From Hyphomicrobiales bacterium (GTDB taxonomy: Bacteria; Pseudomonadota; Alphaproteobacteria; Rhizobiales; Rhizobiaceae): 64,000 bases of DNA. Positions 43,928 to 54,728 of this stretch are shown here, in pieces. The notes beneath the pieces were generated by a model. The model was not told the origin of the DNA. It searched no databases and saw only the letters and a program-made list of their open reading frames with translations. Position 1 is the first letter of the stretch. Each line of letters starts with the position of its first letter. Location: the NCBI GenBank assembly GCA_900473045.1, contig UCKS01000034.1, positions 1 to 64,000 on the forward strand. Reading direction: 5' to 3'. Position numbers and translations under genes: made by a program.

Positions 43928-44736
43928 TTCGCTTGACCCATGGATGAGCTGTCATCGCTCTTGACGATAGAGCCCGATTTGATGACCTGAATGGAGGGCC
44001 GCCCATCGCCGCTCAGCAGATAGTCGGCCCCGATCGTATCCGGCTCCTGGGCGTCGGCGACGCTGCGCAGCACCAGCGACAGGCGTTCCGCCATCTGCTG
44101 GGCCACCGTCATGACCTTCGACTGATCCGGTGTCAGCTCCAGCGTGGCGGTCGTTCCAACGACCGATCTGGACCCGTCGTCCTTTTCCTCGACCTGCTGG
44201 TCTATGGCGAGCACGCGAACATTGCTGAGCACGGTTTCGGTCAGAAAGTTATCTTCATTCTTGCGAACCATGATGACGTCAACGCGGTCGTTCGGCAGGA
44301 TAAACCCGCCAGCGCCGGTCGCGACGGTAATTTCCGTGGCGACGGCGCGCTTGCCGGCCGGCAGCAGCGACGACATGATCCGGCTCGACGAATCCGCGAT
44401 CTTTTCCTGGCGCACCGGTTCGCCGTTGAAAATCGGCAAACGGACGACGACCCCTTGTAAATCCGTGACCGCGTTCGGACGGAGCTCTTCAGTAATAAGG
44501 CCTTCGACAACGCCATCCTTGGGCCAGGAGATCCAGTGTATCGCATCCGGGTCGATCCTCGATCCCACCGGCAGGCTCTTGCTGGCGACGAGAACGTTGA
44601 CGGTCGGTTCGCGTTCGATCACCGGCTCTGCTGTGCTGATCACGGTTTTGCCGCTGGTCAGCTTGAGTGCCAGGAATCCGGCCAGTCCTGCCGATGCAAC
44701 GGCCACTGCCAGAATAATAACGCGCACCGGTTTCAT
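43924..44736 (-). CDS. cpaB: Tad pilus assembly protein CpaB (RcpC)
   Basis: A 270-residue periplasmic protein anchored by an N-terminal helix (VIILAVAVASAGLAGFLALKL). A SAF domain lies at about residues 45-115 (VLVASKSLPVGSRIDPDAIHW) and the RcpC/CpaB family region follows (AGGFILPNDRVDVIMVRKNED). It supports the secretin. It corresponds to ctpC. An AGGGAAAGA ribosome-binding site supports the ATG at 44736. The start of cpaC overlaps its stop. Confidence 0.93.
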   Translation of the reverse strand: MKPVRVIILAVAVASAGLAGFLALKLTSGKTVISTAEPVIEREPTVNVLVASKSLPVGSRIDPDAIHWISWPKDGVVEGLITEELRPNAVTDLQGVVVRLPIFNGEPVRQEKIADSSSRIMSSLLPAGKRAVATEITVATGAGGFILPNDRVDVIMVRKNEDNFLTETVLSNVRVLAIDQQVEEKDDGSRSVVGTTATLELTPDQSKVMTVAQQMAERLSLVLRSVADAQEPDTIGADYLLSGDGRPSIQVIKSGSIVKSDDSSSMGQAK

Positions 44737-44913
44737 GATCTTTCCCTGCAGTCCGAGAATATGCTCGCTGCAGATTGATCAGGAATTGGTGTAATTATAG
44801 TTAACGGACCACTTACATTCGTGGTTAACAAATGATTTGCGCCAGAAAAGCACAACCACCACCGCGAATGTGCCGCAAAGCGATCAAGACCGGTTCACGA
44901 TGAAACGAAGAGA

Positions 44914-45426
44914 TTAATGCAATCTCGCAAGCGCAGCCATCATCAGCGGCGATGAGGGATAGGCAAGGAAGCCGCCAAACCCGATGGCAATACCGTAAGG
45001 GATTTTTTTGGCCGTAAACAAAAGATGCGGCACCGGAATGCCCGCCGCGAGAATGATATTCTCCTGCTTGCGCAACATCAGGATCAGGATCGTCAGGACG
45101 CCCCCAAAGAGCGATACGTAGATGAGAAACTCAATCAATGAACTGTTGAAACCAAACCAGACGGCGCTTGCCGTCAACAGTTTGGCGTCGCCCCCGCCCA
45201 TGATGTTCAGCGCAAACAGCGTAAAACACCCCGCAAACACGATCAGGCTGATGGCAAGGTGCATGCCGATCATCGATAAGCTGAGACCAGCCGCAGGAGC
45301 GATCAGGATGAATGCACCCAGTAAAATGGCCGATACCCGGTTGGGGATCGTCATCGTAAAAAGATCGGAGAATGCAGCGATCGCCAGGCACAATGGAAAT
45401 ACGACGAAAATGGCAGCTTCAATCAT
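44914..45426 (-). CDS. cpaA: Prepilin peptidase CpaA
   Basis: A 170-residue A24 aspartyl prepilin peptidase with about six hydrophobic segments. Active-site Asp residues are in AAFSDLFTMTIPNR and in the GxGD-type motif MGGGDAKLLTA. It cleaves the Flp pilin leader. It corresponds to ctpB. I start at the ATG at 45426; an in-frame GTG nine codons upstream is less typical. A 177-base gap separates it from cpaB, which may have its own promoter. It is 175 bases downstream of pilA, beyond a terminator. Confidence 0.93.
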   Translation of the reverse strand: MIEAAIFVVFPLCLAIAAFSDLFTMTIPNRVSAILLGAFILIAPAAGLSLSMIGMHLAISLIVFAGCFTLFALNIMGGGDAKLLTASAVWFGFNSSLIEFLIYVSLFGGVLTILILMLRKQENIILAAGIPVPHLLFTAKKIPYGIAIGFGGFLAYPSSPLMMAALARLH

Positions 45427-45557
45427 GCGCGTCGTCCCAGCTTCGAAATACACTCGCTAGCGGCCTGTTTAGACCCGGCGGAAAACACCTTCCCCCGAGC
45501 GTACACATACTGACTTAACGAAATGCCAAACCGGCAGACCGCGCAGCGTAGAAAAGG

Positions 45558-45585
45558 AAAAGCCGCCCCAAATGGGGCGGCTTTT
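45558..45585. terminator. Terminator after pilA
   Basis: A perfect 12-bp stem AAAAGCCGCCCC/GGGGCGGCTTTT with loop AAAT, 17 bases past the pilA stop, ending in a T-run on the minus strand. Partial read-through would give high pilin with lower expression of the assembly genes. Confidence 0.88.
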
Positions 45586-45601
45586 CTAAAGTCGAATGAT
45601 G

Positions 45602-45784
45602 TTACATCTTGCCGGCTGCGTTGCTCATCTTCGTGCCCAGGTTAGCGAACACCACGTTCAGCTGCGTACCGAGCGCCGTGGCACCGGTGATGAGGGCTAC
45701 GGAAATCAGGGCTGCGATCAGGCCGTATTCGATAGCGGTCGCGCCGGACTCATCCTTCATGAAACGTGCGAAAATCTTGGTCAT
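45602..45784 (-). CDS. pilA: Flp family type IVb pilin
   Basis: A 60-residue major pilin, corresponding to ctpA. The leader MTKIFARFMKDESGA is followed by the mature start TAIEYGLIAALISVALITGA with Glu at the +5-type position and the adjacent Tyr of Flp pilins, then a short polar tail. CpaA cleaves it before assembly. The ribosome-binding site AGGAGAG is strong. A separate terminator follows, so it can be expressed more strongly than the downstream cpa genes. A CtrA-like box lies upstream. Confidence 0.96.
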   Translation of the reverse strand: MTKIFARFMKDESGATAIEYGLIAALISVALITGATALGTQLNVVFANLGTKMSNAAGKM

Positions 45785-46101
45785 GGTATCTCTCCTACTT
45801 CACTTGTTTGTTCAGCACTTCCGCCAACTGTTTCCGTTGATCGGATGACCAGAACCTACAGAATGTGAATTTCAATTCGCTTAAGGAAAAGAGTTACCGG
45901 CACGTTAACAGTTGAGGCGGGCTTTCCATGGTTAAAAACCCAGCAACATAAAGTATAAAATGCCGTACTTTGCTGATCGCGCTCTATGCCAGGCGTAAAC
46001 ACGGCATTATGAGTGCCTTTAACCGTTGGCGGCAGCAGCGATTTAACCCTTCATTCACCAAAACAGTGGATGCTTGGGTATCGCATCATCAGGAAACAGC
46101 C
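45785..46101. promoter_or_regulatory. Divergent control region of pilA and the pilus genes to the right
   Basis: A 317-base AT-richer gap with no convincing gene. On the minus strand TTAA-CGTGCCG-GTAAC (45908 to 45893) is one base from the CtrA consensus TTAA-N7-TTAAC and lies about 110 bases before pilA. Other TTAA half-sites at 45881, 45932, 46019 and 46043 lack a partner at 7-base spacing. No confident -35/-10 pair is assigned. Confidence 0.5.
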
Positions 46102-46527
46102 ATGAATTTGCAAAACACAGCCATCGGCGCCCGGTTGCTGACCACGGCCTGCGCAATTCTGGTTTCCATCGGCTCGTTTTCGGCATCGTCGGCCCACGCT
46201 GCCGATGAAATGCTGAACGTCTTCATGAATCAGGCCCGCGTGCTCAAGCTCGACCGGCCGATCAGCAAGGTGATCATCGGAAATTCCGACGTCGCGGATG
46301 CCACCGTTGCCGATGCGAAGACCATTGTGCTGACAGGGCGCTCGTTCGGAACGACAAACCTTGTCATTCTCGATACGGATGGAAATGCCATCGTTGACGA
46401 ACGCATTTTGGTCTCGATCGACGAAGGAAATACCGTGCGCGTGTTTCGCCAAACAGTCCGTTCCGTACTGTCCTGCACGCCCAACTGCGAAGAGCATGCA
46501 ACGCAAAAGACGACTATTGCAAACTGA
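46102..46527 (+). CDS. Secreted protein with CpaC/secretin N-terminal domain
   Basis: A 141-residue exported protein. A signal peptide (LLTTACAILVSIGSFSASSAHA) is followed by a domain like the periplasmic N-terminal part of pilus secretins (PISKVIIGNSDVADATVADAKTIVLTG, then SFGTTNLVILDTDGNAIVDE). There is no secretin barrel. The C-terminus has two Cys (LSCTPNC), which may form a disulfide. The ATG at 46102 has AGGAAACAGCC upstream. Such short genes accompany rhizobial Tad clusters; an accessory role at the CpaC ring is inferred. Confidence 0.85.
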   Translation: MNLQNTAIGARLLTTACAILVSIGSFSASSAHAADEMLNVFMNQARVLKLDRPISKVIIGNSDVADATVADAKTIVLTGRSFGTTNLVILDTDGNAIVDERILVSIDEGNTVRVFRQTVRSVLSCTPNCEEHATQKTTIAN

Positions 46528-46600
46528 AGAGCCGCGTCACGGCATGGGACAGGCTGGCGCTACGCGCGCCGGACACAATGTCGTGGAGATCGAAACGGGG

Positions 46601-46614
46601 GGCCAGATCTGGCC
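46601..46614. repeat. 14-bp palindrome in the gap before the first TadE gene
   Basis: GGCCAGATCTGGCC, a perfect palindrome in the 203-base gap between the secretin-N gene and the TadE-like gene. It may be an operator or a chance repeat. The rest of the gap shows nothing I can assign. Confidence 0.3.
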
Positions 46615-46730
46615 GCCAATCCTTATCATCCGGTAAGTGTTTCCATTCAAATTATTGTCGTCATTGCATACGAAATATCAACAGTCGCTTCCTAATATGC
46701 CTCATCCTAGGGCGCATTGCGGATGGCGAA

Positions 46731-47348
46731 ATGTTCAACAGACATAATGAAGACGTGACGGCCGGTCAGGTTGACGAGCCCGCGCAGAATAAACGCAATC
46801 GGGGCTTGCTCCGGCGTCTGTTCAAGGACAAATCCGGCACATCGGCAATTGAATTCGCGCTTCTCGCCCTGCCGTTCATGGTGGTCATTTTCGCCTCGCT
46901 CGAAACCTTTGCGGCATTCACGGGGGAGCAACTTCTCGCCAATGCCACGGAGACGATGGCCCGCAAGGTGCGAACCGGCGAGATTACCTCAGCGACATCA
47001 CAGGAAGAATTCCGCAAAGCCTTTTGCGCCGAGATTTCAGTTCTCATGACCTGCTCTGCAACCGAGGCCAAAACGCCATCGAAACTGTTTATCGATGTGC
47101 GAAGCTTCCCGGATTTCTCCAAAATTCCAAGTACTCTGCCGCGGAAGAATGGTGACCTCGACACGAGCGGCTTCGCGTTCGCACCAGGCGGGCCGACAAC
47201 GATTACCATCGTGCGCGCCTATTATCGCTGGGAGGTCATTACTGACCTTGTACGCCCCTACATCACCAATTTACGTCCCGCCGGAAGCAGCATGCCGAAA
47301 GACTATCTGATGGTGGCAACGGCCGCCTTCCGCACCGAAAGCTACTGA
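46731..47348 (+). CDS. TadE-like pseudopilin
   Basis: A 205-residue protein with a pseudopilin-like N-terminal region: a charged stretch, then KSGTSAIEFALLALPFMVVIFASLE, matching the TadE prepilin motif with Glu in the hydrophobic segment. The remainder is a soluble domain with two Cys (CAEISVLMTC). CpaA would be the processing peptidase. The ATG at 46731 is chosen because it starts the family-like part; the ribosome-binding site is weak. The next TadE-like gene starts 10 bases after its stop. Confidence 0.85.
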   Translation: MFNRHNEDVTAGQVDEPAQNKRNRGLLRRLFKDKSGTSAIEFALLALPFMVVIFASLETFAAFTGEQLLANATETMARKVRTGEITSATSQEEFRKAFCAEISVLMTCSATEAKTPSKLFIDVRSFPDFSKIPSTLPRKNGDLDTSGFAFAPGGPTTITIVRAYYRWEVITDLVRPYITNLRPAGSSMPKDYLMVATAAFRTESY

Positions 47349-47358
47349 GGAGCATGCT

Positions 47359-47967
47359 ATGAAGGCTATGCGATATCATCGGGCATTGCTCTTCTGGAAA
47401 TTGGAGGCTTTCGGGGCTTTTTGGCGTGACCGGAAGGGAACGGGCGCAATCGAGTTTGCCATCATCGCTCCCTTGCTGATCATGGCCTATATCGGCTGTT
47501 TTGAAATCTCGGTCGGCTTCAACGTTTCCCGGAAAGTCTCGCGCGCCTCGAGCACGGTCGCAGACGTGCTGACACAGATGGGAAGCGTCGACAAAGCCAG
47601 TCTCGAAGGCATGAAAGCCGTCACAAAAAGTGTCATGTCACCGTTCGAGTTGAGTGACCAAGGATATACACTGAAGATGACCGGCATCAAGATGACCGGC
47701 CCCGGTGTCGGCGTCGTATCCTGGTCGTATGATCAGGCTGGCACTGCGCCCTACAAGGCCGGATCAACCGTTAAAATGCCAAGCGACATTTCTGCCGTAA
47801 ACACCTTCATCGTGCGGTCTGAGCTGGTTGTTCCACACGAAATACTACTCTTTGCACCGGGCCTCTCCAAGAACACGTTGAATACGATCGACATTTCCAA
47901 CACGTCCTATTTCCGCCAGCGCGTCGGCACCGAAATAAAATGCGGCGACTGCCCGGTCTTCAAATAG
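47359..47967 (+). CDS. TadE/TadG-like pilus assembly protein
   Basis: A 202-residue protein with the pseudopilin segment GTGAIEFAIIAPLLIMAYIGCFE at about residues 28-50, followed by a soluble domain. It lacks the von Willebrand domain of full TadG. The ATG at 47359 has TGAGGAG upstream and lies 10 bases after the first TadE-like gene, so both are translated from one message. It is the last pilus gene; 133 bases without features lead to deoB. Confidence 0.85.
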   Translation: MKAMRYHRALLFWKLEAFGAFWRDRKGTGAIEFAIIAPLLIMAYIGCFEISVGFNVSRKVSRASSTVADVLTQMGSVDKASLEGMKAVTKSVMSPFELSDQGYTLKMTGIKMTGPGVGVVSWSYDQAGTAPYKAGSTVKMPSDISAVNTFIVRSELVVPHEILLFAPGLSKNTLNTIDISNTSYFRQRVGTEIKCGDCPVFK

Positions 47968-48100
47968 GAATTCCACTGACACGGTTTTCACAGAAATCGG
48001 ACAACCATTTGCAATATGCACGCCCCCGGAGTATTTCTGCGCACTTTCGCCTTCGCTATGACCGCGTTGGATAAAGAGTTTTATTTGTTCTGGGTGGTTC

Positions 48101-49321
48101 ATGGCACGTGCCTTTCTGTTCGTTCTTGATTCCTTCGGCATCGGCGGGGCGCCGGACGCGGCCGAATTTGGCGACGATGGCGCTGATACGCTCGGCCATA
48201 TCGCTGAGTTCTGCGCTGCGGGCGCCGGTGACCGGGAGGGCCTGCGCGAAGGGCCGCTGACGCTTCCCAATATGTCAGCGCTCGGCCTGCTGCATGCTGC
48301 AAAACTCGCCAATAAACGCCTGCCAGCGGGCATGTCTCTGCCAGAGCGTGTATTCGGGCTTTACGGCGCTGCAAGCGAAGTCTCGCGCGGCAAGGACACA
48401 CCGTCAGGGCACTGGGAAATCGCCGGAACGCCCGTGGCTTTCGACTGGGGCTATTTCCCAGCAGAAGGCGACGCCTTCCCGGCCGAACTGATCGAAGCGA
48501 TCTGCCGTGAGAGCAAAGTGCCTGGCATCCTCGGCAATTGTCACGCCTCGGGCACCGATATCATCGCCCAATATGGCGAAGAGCACATGCGGACCGGCAA
48601 GCCGATCTGCTACACCTCGTCGGATTCGGTTTTCCAGATCGCAGCACACGAGCAGTCCTTCGGTCTCGAACGGTTGCTCGAATTCTGCCAGACGGTTCGG
48701 CGCCTGCTCGACGACTACAATATCGGCCGCGTCATTGCCCGGCCCTTCGTCGGCACGACGTCCCGGGATTTTGCCCGCACCGGCAACCGACGCGACTATT
48801 CGGTGCTGCCGCCCGAACCGACGCTTCTCGACAGGCTGACGGAGGCGGGCCGCACCGTGCACGCCGTCGGCAAGATCGCCGATATCTTCGCCCATCAGGG
48901 CATCGGCCGGATGATCAAGGCGAATGGCAATATGGAGCTGTTCGAGGCGACGTTGAAAGCCATGGACGAAGCCGAGGACGGCGATCTCGTTTTTACCAAC
49001 TTTGTCGATTTCGACATGCTCTACGGCCATCGCCGCGACGTGCCGGGTTATGCCGCCGCCCTCGAGGCCTTCGACCAGCGGCTTCCTGATCTCGACCGCA
49101 AGCTGAAACCCGGCGACATCGTCATCCTGACCGCCGACCATGGCTGCGATCCGACCTGGCGCGGTACCGACCATACCCGCGAACGTGTCCCGATCCTCGT
49201 CTTCGGCCCGGGTGTGCGCACCCGTTCGATCGGCGTGCTGCCAAGCTTTGCCTGGATCGGCGAAACGATTGCCAAACATCTGGGCCTGCCACCGGGTCTG
49301 CATGGGAGAAGTTTTCTGTGA
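48101..49321 (+). CDS. deoB: Phosphopentomutase
   Basis: A 406-residue alkaline-phosphatase-fold mutase that interconverts ribose-1-P/ribose-5-P and the deoxy forms. Metal-site residues are in [28 protein letters not shown] and [19 protein letters not shown]. It feeds sugar phosphates from nucleoside phosphorylases into central metabolism. Its stop overlaps the GTG start of the adenosine deaminase gene (GTGA), so translation is coupled. Confidence 0.97.
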   Translation: MARAFLFVLDSFGIGGAPDAAEFGDDGADTLGHIAEFCAAGAGDREGLREGPLTLPNMSALGLLHAAKLANKRLPAGMSLPERVFGLYGAASEVSRGKDTPSGHWEIAGTPVAFDWGYFPAEGDAFPAELIEAICRESKVPGILGNCHASGTDIIAQYGEEHMRTGKPICYTSSDSVFQIAAHEQSFGLERLLEFCQTVRRLLDDYNIGRVIARPFVGTTSRDFARTGNRRDYSVLPPEPTLLDRLTEAGRTVHAVGKIADIFAHQGIGRMIKANGNMELFEATLKAMDEAEDGDLVFTNFVDFDMLYGHRRDVPGYAAALEAFDQRLPDLDRKLKPGDIVILTADHGCDPTWRGTDHTRERVPILVFGPGVRTRSIGVLPSFAWIGETIAKHLGLPPGLHGRSFL

Positions 49322-50286
49322 CCGCATATCTGAAGAAAGCCGAGCTGCATTGCCATATCGAAGGCGCTGCTCAGCCGGCGCTCGCCCTGATCCTGGCGCA
49401 TAAATACAATGTCGATATCAGCGGCATCATCAAGGACGGTGCCTATCTCTGGGCTGACTTCACCCAGTTCCTCAAATGCTATGACGCCGTTGCGGAACTT
49501 TTCCGGACAGAAGAAGACTATGCACTTCTGGCCGAGACCTATCTGACGGAACTGGCAGCCGCCGGCACGATCTACAGCGAGATCATCGTTTCCCCCGATC
49601 ACGGCAATACCATCGGCATCGGCAGCGACGCCTATATTCGCGGCCTTGCTGCCGGTATTGAAGCGGCCAGGCACAAGACCGGCATCGAAGGCCGGATGAT
49701 CATCACCATCATCCGGCACATGGGACCGGAAGCGGCGGAGCGGACGGCGCTCTATGCGGCCAAACGCGAACATCCGCTGGTCACCGGCTTCAACCTTGCC
49801 GGGGATGAGCGCATGCACACGGTCGCCGATTTCTCGCGTGCTTTCAATATCGCCCGGGATTGTGGTCTCGGCCTGACCATTCATGCCGGCGAAATGGCTG
49901 GTGCCTTCAGCGTGCGTGATGCGCTCGACCATGTGCGGCCTTCACGCATCAGCCACGGTGTGCGTGCCATCGAGGACGCCGATCTCGTCAAGCGGATCGC
50001 CGATGAGGGCGTTGTGCTCGAAACCTGCCCGGGCTCCAACGTGTCGCTGCAGGTCTTTCCGGACTTTGCCTCGCATCCGCTTCGCGCCCTCCATGAGGCC
50101 GGCTGCCGGGTGACGCTCAACTCGGACGACCCGCCTTTCTTCCACACGTCGCTGAAGCAGGAATACGAAATCGCCTCGCAGGTGATGGGTTTTTCCGATG
50201 ACCAGATCAACGGCATGACCCGCACGGCGATCGAGGCCGCCTTTGTCGATGAGCCGACGCGCGCGCGCTTGCTCGCCGCTCTTTGA
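49318..50286 (+). CDS. add: Adenosine deaminase
   Basis: A 322-residue TIM-barrel zinc deaminase. Zinc and catalytic motifs are in order: [28 protein letters not shown] and LNSDDPPFF. It turns adenosine or deoxyadenosine into inosine, which the PunA enzyme encoded to the right can cleave. It starts with GTG inside the deoB stop. Adenine-specific relatives share this fold, so adenosine preference is a family inference. Confidence 0.92.
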   Translation: MTAYLKKAELHCHIEGAAQPALALILAHKYNVDISGIIKDGAYLWADFTQFLKCYDAVAELFRTEEDYALLAETYLTELAAAGTIYSEIIVSPDHGNTIGIGSDAYIRGLAAGIEAARHKTGIEGRMIITIIRHMGPEAAERTALYAAKREHPLVTGFNLAGDERMHTVADFSRAFNIARDCGLGLTIHAGEMAGAFSVRDALDHVRPSRISHGVRAIEDADLVKRIADEGVVLETCPGSNVSLQVFPDFASHPLRALHEAGCRVTLNSDDPPFFHTSLKQEYEIASQVMGFSDDQINGMTRTAIEAAFVDEPTRARLLAAL

Positions 50287-50394
50287 GCCGCACGGGCTGG
50301 GGATGACGCTGTAAAGCAACGCTCAGGCCTTGCGGCGTCTCGCCTTTCCGTGAAAAAAGGATTTAAAATCCAGATCCCGCAGGAGGGCTTGGCC

Positions 50395-51024
50395 ATGGAC
50401 GGCGTTACAGTCATCAATCACCCGCTTGTTCAGCACAAGCTGACCATCATGCGCAAGAAGGAGACCTCGACAGCGGGGTTCCGCCGCTTGCTGCGCGAAA
50501 TCTCCACGCTGCTGTGCTACGAGGTCACCCGCGACCTCGAACTGACGATGGAAACCATCGAGACGCCGATGCAGACCATCCAGGCGCCGGTGCTCGAAGG
50601 CAAGAAGCTGGTGTTCGCCTCCATCCTGCGCGCCGGCAACGGCCTGCTCGAAGGCATGCTGGAACTGGTTCCTTCCGCCCGCGTCTCGCATGTCGGCGTC
50701 TACCGCGACCATGAAACGCTGGAAGCCGTCGAATATTACTTCAAGGCGCCTGAAAGCATGTCGGAGCGCCTGGTGATCGTCGTCGATCCGATGCTGGCGA
50801 CCGGCAATTCCTCGATTGCCGCCATCGACAAGCTGAAGGAGCGCGGCGCAAAGAACCTGCGCTTCCTCTGCCTGCTGGCCGCCCCGGAAGGCATCAAGAA
50901 CTTTCAGGCGGCCCATCCGGATGTGCCGATCTTTACCGCGTCGATCGACAGCCATCTCAACGAGCAGGGCTATATCGTACCCGGCCTCGGCGATGCCGGC
51001 GACCGGATGTACGGCACCAAGTAA
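50395..51024 (+). CDS. upp: Uracil phosphoribosyltransferase
   Basis: A 209-residue salvage enzyme forming UMP from uracil and PRPP. The PRPP loop is [17 protein letters not shown]. The uracil site is [17 protein letters not shown] at the C-terminus. The ATG at 50395 fits the family length and a GGAGGG ribosome-binding site; a GTG 15 codons earlier is less likely. It follows add by about 100 bases and ends at a strong terminator. Confidence 0.97.
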   Translation: MDGVTVINHPLVQHKLTIMRKKETSTAGFRRLLREISTLLCYEVTRDLELTMETIETPMQTIQAPVLEGKKLVFASILRAGNGLLEGMLELVPSARVSHVGVYRDHETLEAVEYYFKAPESMSERLVIVVDPMLATGNSSIAAIDKLKERGAKNLRFLCLLAAPEGIKNFQAAHPDVPIFTASIDSHLNEQGYIVPGLGDAGDRMYGTK

Positions 51025-51114
51025 AGCCAAACGGCCAACCTGGCGTGTTCTCGACAGGCAGCCGACCGAGTGGAATCTTGCCAGTTCCTTAACCAGATTC
51101 ACAACTCGACACGC

Positions 51115-51141
51115 AGCCGCCGGAAAACCCGGCGGCTTTTT
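51115..51141 (+). terminator. Terminator after upp
   Basis: Stem AGCCGCCGG/CCGGCGGCT with loop AAAAC, then a T-run, about 90 bases past upp and before the retropepsin-like gene. Confidence 0.85.
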
Positions 51142-51204
51142 GCATCCTGTTAGCAGGCTTCATGCTTAGCTGTGGAAGCGTTTAACTTACGGGGTTTGAT
51201 CACA

Positions 51205-51709
51205 ATGCTGGTTCGTATGGCTGTCTTTGCCGGAGGCATCGTTGCCGCCGCGATGGTATTGCCGGGCCTTGCCACGTCCTATCTTGATCGACCGCAGACT
51301 GATCCTCGGGCCGGAACCGCAGGGGCCAGCCCGGCGAAATATGCTGGCGGTAAGGGTGTTATCATGCAACCGGGTCCTGGCGGACACTTCCTTGGGACCT
51401 TCACCATCAATGGACGCAAGGCCGATGGTATGGTCGATACCGGTGCCAGCATGATTGCCATCAATGTATCGACGGCGCGGAGACTGGGCATTTCGACAGG
51501 ATCCCTCTCCTTCAATGCCAGAGCCAATACCGCAAACGGCGTCGTCAAGGGCGCTGCCGTCATGCTCGATCGCGTCGAGATCGGCACGATTGCCGTCAAA
51601 GACGTCGAGGCGATGGTTTTGCCCGACAAATCGCTGTCGGGCATGCTGGTGGGCATGAGTTTTCTCAACAAGCTCTCGTCCTACAAGGTCGAGAACGGGG
51701 CGCTGCACC

Positions 51710-51720
<11 letters not shown>
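51205..51720 (+). CDS. Retropepsin-like aspartic protease (TIGR02281-type)
   Basis: A 171-residue protein with an N-terminal membrane helix (VRMAVFAGGIVAAAMVLPGL) and a single aspartic protease lobe. The catalytic motif is GMVDTGASMIAI. A later flap and hydrophobic-Gly segment (GMLVGMSFLNKL) complete the lobe. One lobe means it would work as a dimer, as retropepsins do. The ATG at 51205 is preferred; a GTG 11 codons earlier has a poorly placed ribosome-binding site. Its 3' end overlaps deoA on the other strand by 11 bases. Substrate unknown. Confidence 0.85.
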
Positions 51721-53023
<1,303 letters not shown>

Positions 53024-53025
53024 GA

Positions 53026-53802
53026 TCAATAGGCCGTCGCGCCGGCGACCGGTTCGCGACCATCCAGCACCGACAGGATGTCGCCGAGCAGACCGGAGGC
53101 ACCGAAGCGGAATGTCGAGGGCATTGGCCAGTCCGGGCTATGGATGGTGGCTGCAAGATTGAGGTAGAGGCGGGCGTCGCCGACGGTGCGCACGCCACCG
53201 GCCGGCTTGAAGCCAACCTTGCGGCCGCTTTCGCGAATGCAGGTCAGCATGATATCCGCCGCCTCCAGCGTCGCATTGACAGCGACCTTGCCGGTCGATG
53301 TCTTGATGAAATCAGCGCCTTCCTGAATGGCGATGTGGGAAGCGCTGCGGATCAAACCGCGGTCCTTCAACTCGCCGGTTTCAAGGATCGTCTTGAGCAA
53401 GGTGGGCGCGGGGCAAGCCTTGCGCACTTCGGAAATCATCGTGCGAACGGCCTGTTCGTCACCGGCCATGAAGGCACGGTAGGGAATGACCAGATCGATC
53501 TCGTCGGCACCATCGGCAATCGCCTGCCGCGTTTCGGCGACGACCGTTTCGACCGGCAGCTCACCGGAGGGGAAATTGACCACCGTTGCGATCTTGACCG
53601 CGCTGTTGGCCCCAAGAATCGCGCGCGCCTGGGCAACGAAGCGCGGCCAGATGCAGATCGCGGCGGTATGTCCATGCGGCGTGCGGGCGGACGCACAGAG
53701 TTTTTCAATCGCCTCCGGCGTGCAGTCGTCCGTCAGGTCGGTGAGATCCAGCAAGGACAGCGCAAGGGCGGCTATCTGGCGATTGGAGGCTTCGAGCATC
53801 AT
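53026..53802 (-). CDS. deoC: Deoxyribose-phosphate aldolase
   Basis: A 258-residue class I aldolase that splits deoxyribose-5-phosphate into acetaldehyde and glyceraldehyde-3-phosphate. The Schiff-base Lys is in DFIKTSTGKVAVNATLE. The conserved PAGGVRTVGDARLY near the end supports the assignment. It starts with two consecutive ATG codons at 53802. It is 134 bases after punA and directly before deoA. Confidence 0.95.
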   Translation of the reverse strand: MMLEASNRQIAALALSLLDLTDLTDDCTPEAIEKLCASARTPHGHTAAICIWPRFVAQARAILGANSAVKIATVVNFPSGELPVETVVAETRQAIADGADEIDLVIPYRAFMAGDEQAVRTMISEVRKACPAPTLLKTILETGELKDRGLIRSASHIAIQEGADFIKTSTGKVAVNATLEAADIMLTCIRESGRKVGFKPAGGVRTVGDARLYLNLAATIHSPDWPMPSTFRFGASGLLGDILSVLDGREPVAGATAY

Positions 53803-53936
53803 GGGGTCCGTCCATTTCTAGATCGCGATCAATCGTGAGCGGAGCTGCGGCCGGTCACGAACGGTTGTTCTATACGCTTGGGACGGTCGCGCAAACCCGT
53901 CTTGCACGCTGCCAGTGGCGTGAAAGCCTGATCAAG

Positions 53937-54728
53937 CTATGCCGAAATCATTTCCGCAAGGATTGAAGCCAGCCGCTTGCCGCCGATGGGGGCCATGTCC
54001 TTGGTCTCGTGGTGGCTGAGTTCACCGCCGGTCATGCCCGCTCCGAAATTGGTAATGACGGAGGCGGCCGCGACCTTCAGGCCGAAGAACCGGGCGAGAA
54101 TGACTTCCGGCACGGTCGACATCCCCACCGCATCGGCGCCGAGAATGCGAGCCATGCGGATTTCGGCAGGCGTTTCGAAATTCGGGCCGGAAAACCACAT
54201 GTAGACGCCCGAACCGAGCGGAATATCCAGTTTGATCGCTGCGGCGCGCATGCGCTCCGTCAATTCCGGATCATAGGCCGATGTCAGGCCGACGAAGCGG
54301 TCGTCGCTGTCGACGCCGATCAGGGGGCTGGCGCCGGAGAAATTGATGTGATCGGTGATCTGCATCACCGAGCCCGGCGGCAGGTCCTCGCGCAAGGAAC
54401 CGGCCGAATTGGTGAGAATCAGCGTTTCAACACCCAGTGCCTTCAGCGTTTCGATCGGCGTGCGCATCGCATTGGCATCGCCACGTTCGTAGAAATGCAC
54501 CCGGCCGGACAGGACGATCACCGGCACGCCGCCGATTTTACCCGCCACCAGTTCTCCGGCATGGCCCGATACGGCGCTGACCGGAAAACCCGGAATGTCG
54601 GCATAGGAGACCCGCACCGGATCGGCCACAGCCTCGACCAGCGATCCAAGGCCAGAGCCGAGCACGATGCCATAGCGCGGCGACAGGCCAGCAAGCCTGG
54701 CCTTCAGCATATCCGCAGCAGCCGTCAT
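53937..54728 (-). CDS. punA: Purine nucleoside phosphorylase (trimeric, PNP-I type)
   Basis: A 263-residue phosphorylase. Motifs for phosphate and purine binding are GIVLGSGLGSLVEAV, VSGHAGELVAGKIG and ILTNSAGSLREDLPPG. It belongs to the inosine-guanosine type of the trimeric class, not the hexameric E. coli DeoD class. It releases hypoxanthine or guanine plus (deoxy)ribose-1-P. Its ATG overlaps the cdd stop (ATGA). Confidence 0.95.
   Translation of the reverse strand: MTAAADMLKARLAGLSPRYGIVLGSGLGSLVEAVADPVRVSYADIPGFPVSAVSGHAGELVAGKIGGVPVIVLSGRVHFYERGDANAMRTPIETLKALGVETLILTNSAGSLREDLPPGSVMQITDHINFSGASPLIGVDSDDRFVGLTSAYDPELTERMRAAAIKLDIPLGSGVYMWFSGPNFETPAEIRMARILGADAVGMSTVPEVILARFFGLKVAAASVITNFGAGMTGGELSHHETKDMAPIGGKRLASILAEMISA

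Noticed and set aside
45881-45897. TTAA-N9-TTAC near pilA as a CtrA site
   Set aside because: Spacing of 9 instead of 7 does not fit the consensus; the site on the other strand at 45893-45908 is better.
47968-48100. A decayed TadG remnant after the second TadE-like gene
   Set aside because: No VWA-like sequence in any frame; the gap is too short.
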